A stretch of 64,000 nucleotides of DNA, taken from positions 7,564,001 to 7,628,000 of the forward strand of contig CP018627.1 in NCBI GenBank assembly GCA_002021875.1. Reading direction: 5' to 3'. This document shows, piece by piece, positions 33,062 to 42,301 of this stretch. Each line of letters opens with the position of its first letter. Position 1 is the stretch's first letter. Below the pieces are notes generated by a model, which was not told the origin of the DNA, ran no database searches, and saw only the letters and a list, made by a program, of their open reading frames with translations. Origin of the DNA: Streptomyces hygroscopicus (lineage in GTDB: Bacteria; Actinomycetota; Actinomycetes; Streptomycetales; Streptomycetaceae). The position numbers and the translations under genes are program-made.

Positions 33062-36000
33062 ATGTCCGCACCGGTTGTCCACGCGGCGACGGATGGTGAT
33101 TTCACGCTCGACGACCGTTATCTGAGGGAGCGGGGGACGGTCTATCTCACCGGCGTCCAGGCCCTGGTACGCGTCCTCTTCGACCGGATCAGGCATGACC
33201 GGCGGCTGGGACGGGAGACCGCGGCCTTCGTCTCGGGGTACGAGGGCTCACCCTTGGCCGGCTTCGACCTGGAGCTCGCGCGCCGCTCCGCGTTGCTGGC
33301 CGAGCACGCCGTCTCCCATCAGCCGGGGCTGAACGAGGAACTGGCGGCGACATCGGTGATGGGCAGCCAACTGGCCGGTGAGGCGAGCCGTATGGGGCCG
33401 GACGGTGTGATCGGGCTCTGGTACGGCAAGTCCCCGGGGCTGGACCGCGCGGCCGACGCCTTCCGGCACGCCAACCTTGTGGGTGTCCCGGCCATGAGCG
33501 GTGCGCTCGCGCTCGTCGGTGATGATCCGGTGGCCAAGTCCTCGACGGTGCCGTGCGCGTCCGAAGGCGCCCTGGCGGACCTGGCGTTGCCGGTCTTCTA
33601 CCCGGCGGATTCGCAGGACATCCTGGACTACGGACTGCATGCCGTGGAACTGTCCCGGGCCAGTGGCGTCTGGGCCGCGATGAAGGTGGTCACCAACGTG
33701 GCGGACGCGGCCGGCACCGCGATGGTCGACCCCGGCTGGCGCCCTCCGGTCCTGACCCCGCGCAGCGGCGCCACACCGTACAGACACCGTCCGAGCGCCC
33801 ATCTGCTGGGCACCAGCCTCGCCGCGCTGGAACGAAGCCTGTACACCGTGCGGCTGCCGCTCGCCACGGAATACCTCCGCGCCAGCGGTATCAACCGCTT
33901 GATCAGTAGCACCTCCGCCGACCGGATCGGTATCGTGGCCGCGGGGAAGCCGTACCTCGATCTCCGCCAGGCGCTGCGCGACCTGGGGCTCGACGAGAGG
34001 GACCTCGCGCGCCACGGGATCCGGGTACTCAAGCTCGGTGCGATCCACCCCATGGAGCCCACCATCATCAGAGAGTTCGCCAGTGGACTCACCGAGATCA
34101 TCGTGGTGGAGGAGAAACGGTCCTTCATCGAGGCCGCCATCAAGGACATCCTCTACGGAGTGCCCGACGCGCCCACCGTGCACGGCAAGACCGGCCCGGA
34201 GGGGACGACGCTCTTCAGCGAGATCGGCGAACTGGGTCCCGAGACGATCGCGTCCGGACTCGCCCGCCGCCTGACCGCCCACGGGGACATCGGCTCCGTC
34301 ACCGCCTGGCGGACAAGGCGCCGCGGGGAACGCGTCTCCCTGCCCCTGCTGACCCGGACGCCGTACTTCTGCTCCGGCTGCCCGCACAACTCATCGACGA
34401 AGGTTCCCGAAGGCTCGCTGGTGGGAGCCGGTATCGGCTGCCACACCATGGCCGTGTTCATGGATCCCGCGCAGGTGGGGAACGTGGTCGGGCTGACCCA
34501 GATGGGCGGTGAGGGCGCCCAGTGGATCGGGATGGCCCCGTTCGTCGGCGACGAGCACTTCGTACAGAACATCGGCGACGGCACGTTCACGCACTCCGGC
34601 AGCCTCGCGGTACGGGCGGCCGTCGCCGCCGGCGTCAACATCACCTTCAAACTCTTGTACAACTCGGCCGTCGCGATGACCGGCGGCCAGGAAGCGGTCG
34701 GCGCCCTCCCCGTCGACCGGCTGGCCGCACTGCTGCTCCTGGAAGGGGTGGCGAAGGTGGCCGTCACCAGCGACGCCCCCGATCGTCTGCGCAAGACCAG
34801 ACTTCCCAAGGGCGTCGAGGTCCGCCATCGCGACCAACTCCTGAGCATTCAGGAAGAGCTGGCCGCCATACCCGGGGTCACCGTGCTCATCCACGACCAG
34901 GAGTGCGCGGCCGAGAAGCGGCGGAAGCGGCGCCGCGGCAAGGCGGTCACGCCCGATACGAAGGTTGTGATCAATGAGCGGGTCTGCGAGGGGTGCGGGG
35001 ACTGCGGTACGAAGTCCAACTGCCTGTCCGTACACCCGGTGACCACGGAGTTCGGCCGTAAGACGGAGATCAACCAGTCCTCGTGCAACCTGGACTACTC
35101 CTGCCTCGACGGTGACTGCCCGTCCTTCCTGACCGTCGTCCCCGGGCGACGCGAACGCCGCCAGGACGTGCCCGACCTGGCCGCCGAAGCGCTGCCGAAG
35201 CCTGAGCGGCGGACCATTTCCGATGACTTCACGGTGCGCATCACGGGAGTGGGCGGCACCGGCGTGGTCACGGTCGCCCAAGTCGTCGCCACCGCCGCGG
35301 TGATCGACGGCAAGCAGGTGCGCACCCTCGACCAGACGGGGCTGGCGCAGAAGGGCGGCGCGGTGGTGTCGGACGTCAAGATCACGTCCGAGGTGGTGGA
35401 GCAGGCGGCGAAGCTCGCCACCGCCGAATGCGATCTCTACCTGGCCTGCGACGCTCTGGTGGGCGCCGATGCGCAGTATCTGGCGGCGGCCGACCCGGAC
35501 CGGACGACCGCCGTGGTCTGCACGACCGAGATCCCCACCGGCCGGATGATCATCGATCCCACGGTCACGTTCCCCGAGCAGGACCGTATCCGCTCGGCCA
35601 TCGACGCGGTCAGCGCGCATGCCGTGTACCTGGACGCCCGCGCGCTGGCGGAGGCGCTGTTCGACGACGACCAGTACGCCAACGTCCTTCAGCTCGGCGC
35701 CGCTTTCCAGACCGGAGCGCTCCCACTGACCGCGGCGGCCATTGAACGCGCCATCACGCTGAACGGCACGGCTGTGCAACGCAATCTCCAGGCATTCCGG
35801 CGGGGCCGTCAGCTCGTCGAAGACCCCGAGGCGTTCAAAGCCGCCGCCACGCCCGGCCCGTCGGCCACGGCAATGGCCACAGCCAGGGGTGTTCACCCGG
35901 CCTCCGCACGGGTGCGGGCCATGGTCGGCGCGGAGCCCGGCTCCGAACTGGCACGCCTGCTGGACATCAGGGTGCCGGACCTCATCGAGTACCAGGATGT

Positions 36001-36583
36001 GCGATACGCGGGGGAGTACGCGGAGTTCGTCGAGCGGGTCCGCCGCCACGAGCCGACCTCCACCGAGGTGACCGAGGCGGTGGCCCGCAACCTCTACAAG
36101 CTCATGGCCTACAAGGACGAGTACGAGGTCGCCAGACTCTCCCTCGAGGAGACGCTGACCCAGGACATCGAGGCCCGATTCGGTAGCGGGGCGCGGTACT
36201 CCTACCGGCTGCATCCTCCGGTGCTCAGAGCACTCGGCATGGAACGGAAGATCAGCCTGGGCCCCTGGTTCCGCCCGGTGCTCCGGACCCTCCGGGCGAT
36301 GCGCAAGGTCCGCGGAACACGCCTGGACCTCTTCGGCTACGCGCACCTACGCCGCGTCGAGCGCGAGCTGATCCAGGAGTACCGCGAAACCATCCTGCGG
36401 GCCCTGTCCACCGCACGGCCCGCCGATCTCGAAGCCGTGGTGGAGCTGGCAGAACTCCCTGACCTGGTCCGCGGCTACGAGCGGATCAAGCTGGACAACG
36501 TCGACACCTACCACCGGCGGCGGTCCGAGCTCCTGGAGAAGCTGCGGCCCGCACCAGTCCAGGAGACGCCGACGTGTCGCTGA
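33062..36583 (+). CDS. Fused indolepyruvate:ferredoxin oxidoreductase family protein
   Basis: A 1,173-residue enzyme that joins alpha and beta parts of 2-oxoacid:ferredoxin oxidoreductases. The pyrimidine-binding domain comes first (VSGYEGSPLAGFDLEL), then a TPP domain with CSGCPHNSS and IGDGTFTHSGSLAVRAAV near residues 440-520 and NSAVAMTGGQ near 540. A [4Fe-4S] ferredoxin segment CEGCGDCGTKSNC lies near 640 and the gamma-type domain (RITGVGGTGVVTVAQVVATAA) near 725. A C-terminal DUF6537-like region follows. It oxidatively decarboxylates aryl- or branched 2-oxo acids to acyl-CoA while reducing ferredoxin. With an aminotransferase and a CoA-transferase nearby, it gives a route from amino acid to acyl-CoA. 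Confidence 0.92.
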   Translation: MSAPVVHAATDGDFTLDDRYLRERGTVYLTGVQALVRVLFDRIRHDRRLGRETAAFVSGYEGSPLAGFDLELARRSALLAEHAVSHQPGLNEELAATSVMGSQLAGEASRMGPDGVIGLWYGKSPGLDRAADAFRHANLVGVPAMSGALALVGDDPVAKSSTVPCASEGALADLALPVFYPADSQDILDYGLHAVELSRASGVWAAMKVVTNVADAAGTAMVDPGWRPPVLTPRSGATPYRHRPSAHLLGTSLAALERSLYTVRLPLATEYLRASGINRLISSTSADRIGIVAAGKPYLDLRQALRDLGLDERDLARHGIRVLKLGAIHPMEPTIIREFASGLTEIIVVEEKRSFIEAAIKDILYGVPDAPTVHGKTGPEGTTLFSEIGELGPETIASGLARRLTAHGDIGSVTAWRTRRRGERVSLPLLTRTPYFCSGCPHNSSTKVPEGSLVGAGIGCHTMAVFMDPAQVGNVVGLTQMGGEGAQWIGMAPFVGDEHFVQNIGDGTFTHSGSLAVRAAVAAGVNITFKLLYNSAVAMTGGQEAVGALPVDRLAALLLLEGVAKVAVTSDAPDRLRKTRLPKGVEVRHRDQLLSIQEELAAIPGVTVLIHDQECAAEKRRKRRRGKAVTPDTKVVINERVCEGCGDCGTKSNCLSVHPVTTEFGRKTEINQSSCNLDYSCLDGDCPSFLTVVPGRRERRQDVPDLAAEALPKPERRTISDDFTVRITGVGGTGVVTVAQVVATAAVIDGKQVRTLDQTGLAQKGGAVVSDVKITSEVVEQAAKLATAECDLYLACDALVGADAQYLAAADPDRTTAVVCTTEIPTGRMIIDPTVTFPEQDRIRSAIDAVSAHAVYLDARALAEALFDDDQYANVLQLGAAFQTGALPLTAAAIERAITLNGTAVQRNLQAFRRGRQLVEDPEAFKAAATPGPSATAMATARGVHPASARVRAMVGAEPGSELARLLDIRVPDLIEYQDVRYAGEYAEFVERVRRHEPTSTEVTEAVARNLYKLMAYKDEYEVARLSLEETLTQDIEARFGSGARYSYRLHPPVLRALGMERKISLGPWFRPVLRTLRAMRKVRGTRLDLFGYAHLRRVERELIQEYRETILRALSTARPADLEAVVELAELPDLVRGYERIKLDNVDTYHRRRSELLEKLRPAPVQETPTCR

Positions 36584-36779
36584 GGCGGCCGGCCGGGCCG
36601 GCGGCGCCGAAGGCGGCTTCCAGCTCGTCGTGGCCCTCGGCGAAGTGGGCCCACCTTCGCTTTGTGGGCTCCGGTTCCTGACAGGTGGTCGCTGGCGAGA
36701 GGGATCTCGCGGGGGCTGTTCCCTCCTACGAGCCACACGCGGGTGACCGCCGACGCAACCAGCTCACCGGCCTCGGGCC

Positions 36780-37315
36780 AGTTGTTCGGGGCTTGGTAGT
36801 AGGTGTACTGGCAGGAGGCACCCGTGGGGAAGGTGCTGCCGCCGGCGGTGGTGACGGTGACATCCACTGTGTCCGTGCAGGCGGGGCCGAACGAGCCGTG
36901 CGGGGGTGTGGTGATGTTGAGCGCGGTGTCAGAGACGATGACCAGTCCGGTACCCGGGCCGACTGAGCCGAAAAGCACCCCGGTCGCGGTCGACAGGGCG
37001 TTTCCGAAGATGGTGATCAGCGTGGGCGCGGCCGGCCCTTCGTTGAGACTCAGAGACCGGCACATCGGGGACGCGATGTAGTAGAACGGGAGGGAATTGC
37101 TGGTGATGCCTGATGCGGTCACGCTGACATCGACCTGACCGACGGGCAGTACCGGGGTCTCGACGGTGACGGTGGTGGCGCTAACGGTGGCGGGGGCGAA
37201 CGACTTAACTGAAAGTAACCCTGGTGGTGCCCGTCAGTCCCTGTCCGGTGAGGGTCAGGATCTGCCCGTTGTGGCCCTGGATGGGGCTGAGCGTGGTGAG
37301 GTTGGGTGCGGCCAT
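36780..37315 (-). pseudogene. IPT/TIG-domain protein, frameshifted
   Basis: An ATG at 37315 with AAGGAG reads MAAPNLTTLSPIQGHNGQIL and GLTGTTRVTFS, then meets a stop at about 37205. In the next frame the domain continues (SFAPATVSATTVTVETPVLPVGQVDVSVTASG, then a second repeat PTLITIFGNALSTATGVLFGSV and a cysteine-containing end QYTYYQ). Together they form two IPT/TIG immunoglobulin-like repeats, so a one-step frameshift near 37200 broke the gene. Downstream the frame runs on into unrelated sequence up to the oxidoreductase stop. Probably a former surface or secreted protein. The 36584-36780 stretch holds no recognisable gene. Confidence 0.7.
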
Positions 37316-37658
37316 GACGACTCCTTGAAGGTGGCCTGAGCCGCCACATCAACGCCGGGCATTTGGGCAGAGGTGCACGGATTGATGAATCCAGGTTTCC
37401 GGCCAAGCCAGACGCGACACCGCGCTCTGACGAGCCGGTAGGCATGTCGACGGTCAGCCTGGCAGCGGAGTAGGGCAGCTCACCTGTACAAACGTGTTCA
37501 GTAGGCCCCGGGGGCGATCCGCACGCAATGGTCCTGGCGTGGTCATCCATACGGAGCAGCGCGCCCGCGATTGCCTCTTCGTGCGCGCCCCACCAGGCGA
37601 TTATCGCCACGCCGGGCGCCCTTGCGGGCAGGGCGTCTCGTCGGGGTGCGAAGTCGGC
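37316..37658. other. Intergenic region before the CRISPR relic
   Basis: No convincing gene; open frames on both strands lack family features and ribosome sites. Confidence 0.5.
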
Positions 37659-37748
37659 TCACTCCTAGCACCCGCGGGGATGGTCCCTTCCGGAGCCGCT
37701 CGGCGTTCGCCGTGCCGGGCTGCTCCCCGCACCCGCGGGGATCGGCTT
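37659..37748. CRISPR. Vestigial type I-E CRISPR: two degenerate repeats, one spacer
   Basis: Two copies of GCACCCGCGGGGAT lie exactly 61 bp apart. The second copy keeps the 5' half of a type I-E repeat (CTGCTCCCCGCACCCGCGGGG) and the first keeps the 3' half (CCCGCGGGGATGGTCCC), each decayed on the other side. 61 bp equals a 29-bp repeat plus a 32-bp spacer, the normal I-E geometry; the spacer would be 37688-37719. No cas genes are in the window. Confidence 0.6.
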
Positions 37749-37774
37749 TGTTCACGAGAACCGGCAAGAAACGG

Positions 37775-38194
37775 ACCTCACCGCGGGCCGTGACCGCACT
37801 CCCGCCCTCGCCCCGCACTGTCGCCGGATGGATCCTGCGACACCCGGAAACGCTCGCCGAGACCGAACAGCTGTAGCTCATGACCGTCCAGAGCCACTGC
37901 CCTGGACTGGACGCGCTCACCCGGCACGTCCGCTCCTTCGCGACCATGCTCACCGAGCGCCAAGGCGAGCACCTGGCCGACTGGCTTGACGCGGTCCGTC
38001 AGGACGACCTGCCCAGTCTCCACACCCTCGCCGCGGGTATCGACCGCGACCGCGACGCCGTCATCGCCGGCCTCACCCTGCCCTGGAACTCGGGTCCCGT
38101 CGAAGGCCATGTCAACCGGATCAAGATGCTCAAGCGCCAGATGTTCGGCCGCGCTGGCTTCCAACTCCTACGTAAACGCGTGCTGTTGTCGTAA
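37775..38194 (+). pseudogene. ISL3-family transposase, C-terminal fragment
   Basis: Reads PSPRTVAGWILRHPETLAETEQ, an in-frame TAG at 37874, then PGLDALTRHVRSFATML and, ending the gene, LTLPWNSGPVEGHVNRIKMLKRQMFGRAGF, the classic C-terminus of ISL3 (IS204/IS1001/IS1165) transposases with the catalytic Glu in PVEGHVN. The N-terminal two thirds are missing here. No terminal inverted repeat was identified. Confidence 0.88.
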
Positions 38195-38295
38195 TTCTCA
38201 GTACCGATTGGCCACTGCTGTCCCGCATCAAGCTCCCACTGACCAAGGCAGCCTCTCATCTACGGCGGTCACCAGACGTCGTCCCGAGAAAGCCG

Positions 38296-39090
38296 TTATG
38301 GCACAAGGGTGATGCCCCCGTCGACGCGCAGGTCGATCCCGTTGATGTAGCCGGCCAACGGACTGGCCAGAAATGCAACCGCTGCCGCGATGTCCTCCGC
38401 AGTGCCCAGCCGCCCCGTCGGGTTCGGGGCGTACTCGGCCACCACCAGCGGCTCCAACTGCGTCCACTGCTCCGGCCAGCCCCGCGCAGCCGCCCCATCT
38501 TCGAACATCTGCCGCATTCCGTCGGTGACAATTACCCCAGGGCTCAGTGTGTTTGCGGTGATACCGGATCCGGCCAGATGCCGGGCCAAGCTGGTGGTCA
38601 TGTTGACCACGGCGGCCTTCGCCGCCGAGTACTCGACCATGTTCGGCAACGGAGTCGTCGCGGCCCGGCTGCCCATGTTGACAATCCGCCCCCATCCGCG
38701 CTCGCGCATCTGAGGCACCAGGGCCCGGATCATCCGTACGGCGGATACGACGTTGCCGTTCACCGCATCCAGCCACGCGGCCGGCTCCGCACTCTCCCAG
38801 TCATGCTCAACGAATGGACCGGCGTTGTTGACCAGTACCTCCACACCCCACTCGCGAGCCCGCTGGGCCACCTCCCAGGCACCCTCGTCCTCAGTAAGGT
38901 CACCGAGCACGACATCCGCCACCCCGCCGGCGTCGTTCAACTCCGCCGCAACCTCGCCAGCACGCACGGGGTTGCGGCCATGCACCAACACAGCGCACCC
39001 TTCATCGGCCAGCCGCCGGGCCACTGCCGCACCGATGCCCCCGCTGCTCGCCGTTACCAACGCGCGTCGCCCCGCAAGATTAAGATCCAT
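38296..39090 (-). CDS. Short-chain dehydrogenase/reductase
   Basis: A 264-residue classical SDR. The cofactor loop is LVTASSGGIGAAVARRLADEG (Ser-Ser in place of the more usual Gly-Ala), NNAG is seen in VLVNNAGPF, the catalytic Ser lies in NMGSRAA, YxxxK is YSAAKAAV, and SPGVIVTDG follows. An Arg in LVHGRNPVRAGE suggests NADP. Substrate unknown; it resembles 3-oxoacyl-ACP-reductase-like enzymes. The ATG at 39090 was chosen because the conserved core begins there; a weak GGAAC precedes it. It is intact although flanked on both sides by pieces of ISL3 transposases, so it may be IS-carried cargo. Confidence 0.88.
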   Translation of the reverse strand: MDLNLAGRRALVTASSGGIGAAVARRLADEGCAVLVHGRNPVRAGEVAAELNDAGGVADVVLGDLTEDEGAWEVAQRAREWGVEVLVNNAGPFVEHDWESAEPAAWLDAVNGNVVSAVRMIRALVPQMRERGWGRIVNMGSRAATTPLPNMVEYSAAKAAVVNMTTSLARHLAGSGITANTLSPGVIVTDGMRQMFEDGAAARGWPEQWTQLEPLVVAEYAPNPTGRLGTAEDIAAAVAFLASPLAGYINGIDLRVDGGITLVP

Positions 39091-39289
39091 GTTCCGGCAG
39101 GCTAGGCCACGCCTGTGACATTCCCGTCGAACAGGCGAGTTCACGAGGTGCCATCAAGATCAATAACTACGCCGCGTGCCTACTCGGCGACGCGGCCACT
39201 CTGAGTTACAGCCGAGCTTCTCCGGGCCGCCCGCCAAGTCGCCCGAAAACGACCCGTGGGCACGGCGACTGGGCCGAGGGTTCGGGGGC

Positions 39290-40144
39290 GTGGACGAGGT
39301 CGTGCTCCGGCTGAAGGAGTTGTTGTTCCCGTCGATCGCGGATGTCGCGGTGCTGTCGGTGGACGTGAACATCGAGATGGTACGCGTTGACGCGCGGTGC
39401 ACCGCGGACGGCGCCGCGTGCCCGGCCTGCGGGGTCCGGTCGAACCAGGTTCGAGGTTCCTACCTGCGGTTTCCAGCTGATGTGCCGAGCGGTGGACGAA
39501 GCGTTGTTCTCCAGCTGAGGGTCCGTCGGTTCGCCTGTGGGAACTCGGGGTGTGCACGCCGTACCTTCGTCGAGCGGATACCCGGCCTGACACGCCGGCA
39601 CAGTCAGCGGACCGATCGGCTGCGCTCGACCCTGGCCGCGGTCGGCCTGGCCCTCGCGGGCCGGGCCGGAGCCCGCATTGCCCGCGTCCTCGGAGCGCCC
39701 GTGAGTCGCAGTACGGTGCTCCGGCTGGTCGACGCTCTTCCCGAGCCCGAGGTCGCTGCCCGCGTGTGGTCGGCGTTGATGAGTACGCCACCCGCAAGGG
39801 CCGCCATTACGGCACCGTCCTCATCGACATCGAGACCCGCCGCCCCATCGACCTGTTGCCCGACCGGGAAGCATCCAGCCTGGCGGTCTGGCTCGCCGAA
39901 CGGCCAGGCGTCGAGGTCATCTGCCGGGACCGGGCACCGTTCTTCGCCGGGGGCGCCGCCGCCGGCGCCCCGCAGGCCGTCCAGGTCGCGGACCGGTGGC
40001 ACCTCTGGCACAACCTGAGCGAAGCCGCCGAACGGGCCGTCGCCCAGCACCGCCACTGCCTACGAGCCCTCGTTCCTGCGGCCCCCGAACCCGAGCCGGA
40101 GCCCGCCTCCGAAGAGAAGCCGTCCAGCTCACCCTGGCCGACGG
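39290..40144 (+). pseudogene. ISL3-family transposase, N-terminal two thirds, frameshifted
   Basis: From a GTG the frame reads ELLFPSIADVAVLSVDVN, the zinc-ribbon-like CPACGVRSNQVRG and [17 protein letters not shown], all typical of ISL3 N-termini. At about 39762 a 2-bp excess shifts the frame; the next frame continues [45 protein letters not shown], with the first catalytic Asp, and [19 protein letters not shown], with the second. It breaks off near 40144 where Tn3 sequence begins. Not functional as it stands. Confidence 0.88.
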
Positions 40145-40318
40145 ATTCTCGAGGAGGACCGGCGCGGCCTGACCGCGCTGTTCTGGTCCAACGTCAACCC
40201 GTACGGCACCTTCCGCCTGGATATGGACAAGCGGCTCGACCTCACGGTGTCCGCTGCCGTTCCCCGACCCCGCACCCCGGCGGACACCGCCGCCCGATCG
40301 GCCACGGAGACACGATGA
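40129..40318 (+). pseudogene. Tn3-family transposase, C-terminal fragment
   Basis: Reads [33 protein letters not shown] and ends at TGA 40318, the characteristic end of Tn3-type DDE transposases. Preceding sequence belongs to the ISL3 remnant, so the junction is near 40129-40147. After this, 40319-40766 has no intact gene; on the minus strand (about 40300-40560) codons such as [25 protein letters not shown] recall a TPR segment of an XRE-type regulator, probably another fragment. Confidence 0.72.
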
Positions 40319-40766
40319 CCGAGAACTGCGGCGCGGTCGGCGGTGCGGGCCTGGCCTATGGCGAGCCGGGCGTGCAGCAGTGAGGCGATGTGCGGGTCCT
40401 GGCGGGTGCGCCGGGTGTCGAGGGCGGCCCGGGTGATCTGCACGGCCTCGCGGTGGCGGCACGTGATGTGAGCGCGGCTCGTGATGTTCTGACTGTGGGT
40501 CGGGATGAGGGCCAACAGGGTGCCGGTCCAGGCAGCGTGCGACGAACAGCCGGGCTCTTCCCTAGTGGGGGCGAACACTATGGCGATATGGCGTGCTGTC
40601 GTCGATGCTGAGGATAGGTGTGGAGGGGGGATAACGGGAGGTGCACGGCGGCAGCGTCCCGGCCGTGACGGGCGGATCACCAGAGGTGACGCCTGCTCGA
40701 CGGGGCACTGTACGTCACGGGCGCAACCCGTGGACGGAAGCGTGGCGGACCTACGGGGGGACGGGC

Positions 40767-41885
40767 ATGACGACGACCGAGCCACCGGACGAGAGACGGG
40801 ATGATCCGCAGCCGGGTGGTGCCGACGGCACCCTTGCGGAGCCGGCCCCACAACAGGCCGGGCAGAACGGGGACTCGGCCGGCGACCCGCCGGCTGCGGC
40901 CGCGCGACCCCCGCGACAGAGCGACCCCGATGAGGGAAACGGAGCGCGTGAGAGCTTCGCATCGATCGTCGCCGAGACACTCGGCCTGGCGCCCGGCTCC
41001 TCTCGGCGGCGACGAGCGGTGACCTTGCTGGTGATGCTGTCGGTCGCCCTCGTGGCCGTCTTCCGGGACACGCTGACCGACTACCTCATGATCAAACCCA
41101 GTGTGACCAGGGAGAACGACTCCAACGCGGAGTACGACGCCAACAAGGTGCCGTTCACGGTGTCCGTGCGGCCCGAGGAAGACGAGCCCGAGGCATGGAC
41201 CATGGTTCTCGACCGGGCACTGACTCCCGAAGAGAAGCAGAAACTGGTAGCCGTCGAGAACGACCGCTCGGGCGCCTTCTCGTATCTGAAGAAACTGGGC
41301 GGCCGCCCGCTCGCCGACGAGGCCACGCTGGAGAACGCCCCCAAGCGGTACAAGGATCAGCTGGCGTCGAGCACCCTCGGAGGGGACGCCGACGTGTTCC
41401 AGATGAACGTGATGAGCACCCGGTCCACCTCGGTGGTCATCAACGGCTGGCAGGTCACCGACGTCACCTGCCGGAAGAGCACCGGGCACACCATCGTGCG
41501 GCTTCCGACGCAGGGCGGAGCATCCTATGAAGGTCTCCAGCTCCATATTCCGCCCCTCGTCGGCGAACCGGTGCTGAGCGATGACACCGAGGGACAAGGC
41601 GAGTCCTACTTCAGCACCCATTACATCGAGGTCGGAGGCGGCCAGCCCTCGGGCGGTCTCAAGGTGCAGGCGATCGCGCCATTGGGGAAGTCGTGCCGGT
41701 GGGGCATCAAAGTCCGCTACACCGACCCCTACCAGACTGCACGGTGGGTCCAGCTGAAGGACGGCAACGGCAAGCCCCTGCGTATACGCACCGACTCCGC
41801 CCCCACGGACGCTCGGCAGGAGTGGGTTTTCATTGTCCAGCCATGGAGACTGTGCGAGACGCAGACGTCGAAGTGCATCACATAG
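40767..41885 (+). CDS. Single-pass membrane protein of unknown function
   Basis: 372 residues. The first ~80 are Pro/Asp/Gly-rich and cytosolic-looking. One hydrophobic helix (AVTLLVMLSVALVAVF, ~92-107) after a basic RRRR follows, then a ~265-residue extracytoplasmic domain rich in beta structure, with two cysteines in VTDVTCRKSTGHT and GKSCRWGIKVRY and a third pair near the end (RLCETQTSKC). I do not recognise the family. The start ATG has a GGGGGG site. It lies between two pieces of Tn3 transposase, so it may have been cargo. Confidence 0.7.
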   Translation: MTTTEPPDERRDDPQPGGADGTLAEPAPQQAGQNGDSAGDPPAAAARPPRQSDPDEGNGARESFASIVAETLGLAPGSSRRRRAVTLLVMLSVALVAVFRDTLTDYLMIKPSVTRENDSNAEYDANKVPFTVSVRPEEDEPEAWTMVLDRALTPEEKQKLVAVENDRSGAFSYLKKLGGRPLADEATLENAPKRYKDQLASSTLGGDADVFQMNVMSTRSTSVVINGWQVTDVTCRKSTGHTIVRLPTQGGASYEGLQLHIPPLVGEPVLSDDTEGQGESYFSTHYIEVGGGQPSGGLKVQAIAPLGKSCRWGIKVRYTDPYQTARWVQLKDGNGKPLRIRTDSAPTDARQEWVFIVQPWRLCETQTSKCIT

Positions 41886-41978
41886 TCGGCAGAGTCATGG
41901 CCTTCGTCCTCTTCGCCCTGCTGTGCGTCCAAGGACGTAGTTTGACTGCCCGAGCCGGGCCTCAGCTGTTCCTTCACG

Positions 41979-42242
41979 GTGGCAGACCCTCCCGTGGAAC
42001 GGTACGCCCGCCCCGGCGTCGACGCGATCGCCCGACAGGTCGCCGAACGCGACCCCGCCGCCCGCCGGAAGCACCGACGCCTCCAAGATCAACTATTGGC
42101 GGCTTCTGACGACAAGCGGCGCGTGATCCTCGCCCGCCGCGCCGAAGGCCAGTCGATCCGCCAGATCGCCGCCGCCGTCAAGGTGTCCGCCGTCAAGGTG
42201 TCCGTCGGCGTCGTACACAAGACCCTCAACCCCACCCCGTAG
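41979..42242 (+). CDS. Small helix-turn-helix protein
   Basis: 87 residues. The C-terminal half RRVILARRAEGQSIRQIAAAVKVS followed by VGVVHKTL is a resolvase/Hin-like helix-turn-helix. KVSAVKVSV shows an in-frame duplication of a 15-bp unit (GTCAAGGTGTCCGCC) inside the recognition-helix region, which may spoil DNA binding. The GTG start is not strongly supported. Likely an accessory gene of a mobile element. Confidence 0.6.
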   Translation: MADPPVERYARPGVDAIARQVAERDPAARRKHRRLQDQLLAASDDKRRVILARRAEGQSIRQIAAAVKVSAVKVSVGVVHKTLNPTP

Positions 42243-42301
42243 AGCTTGCTTCCTACCGACGGGTTACTTGTTCCCCGGTGTCTGGGCTAGGACTTCGGGG
42301 C

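Noticed and set aside
37119..37610. Minus-strand 163-codon frame beginning MAIIAWWGAHEEAIAG
   Set aside because: No ribosome site or family; its second half overlaps the real start of the IPT/TIG gene in another frame.
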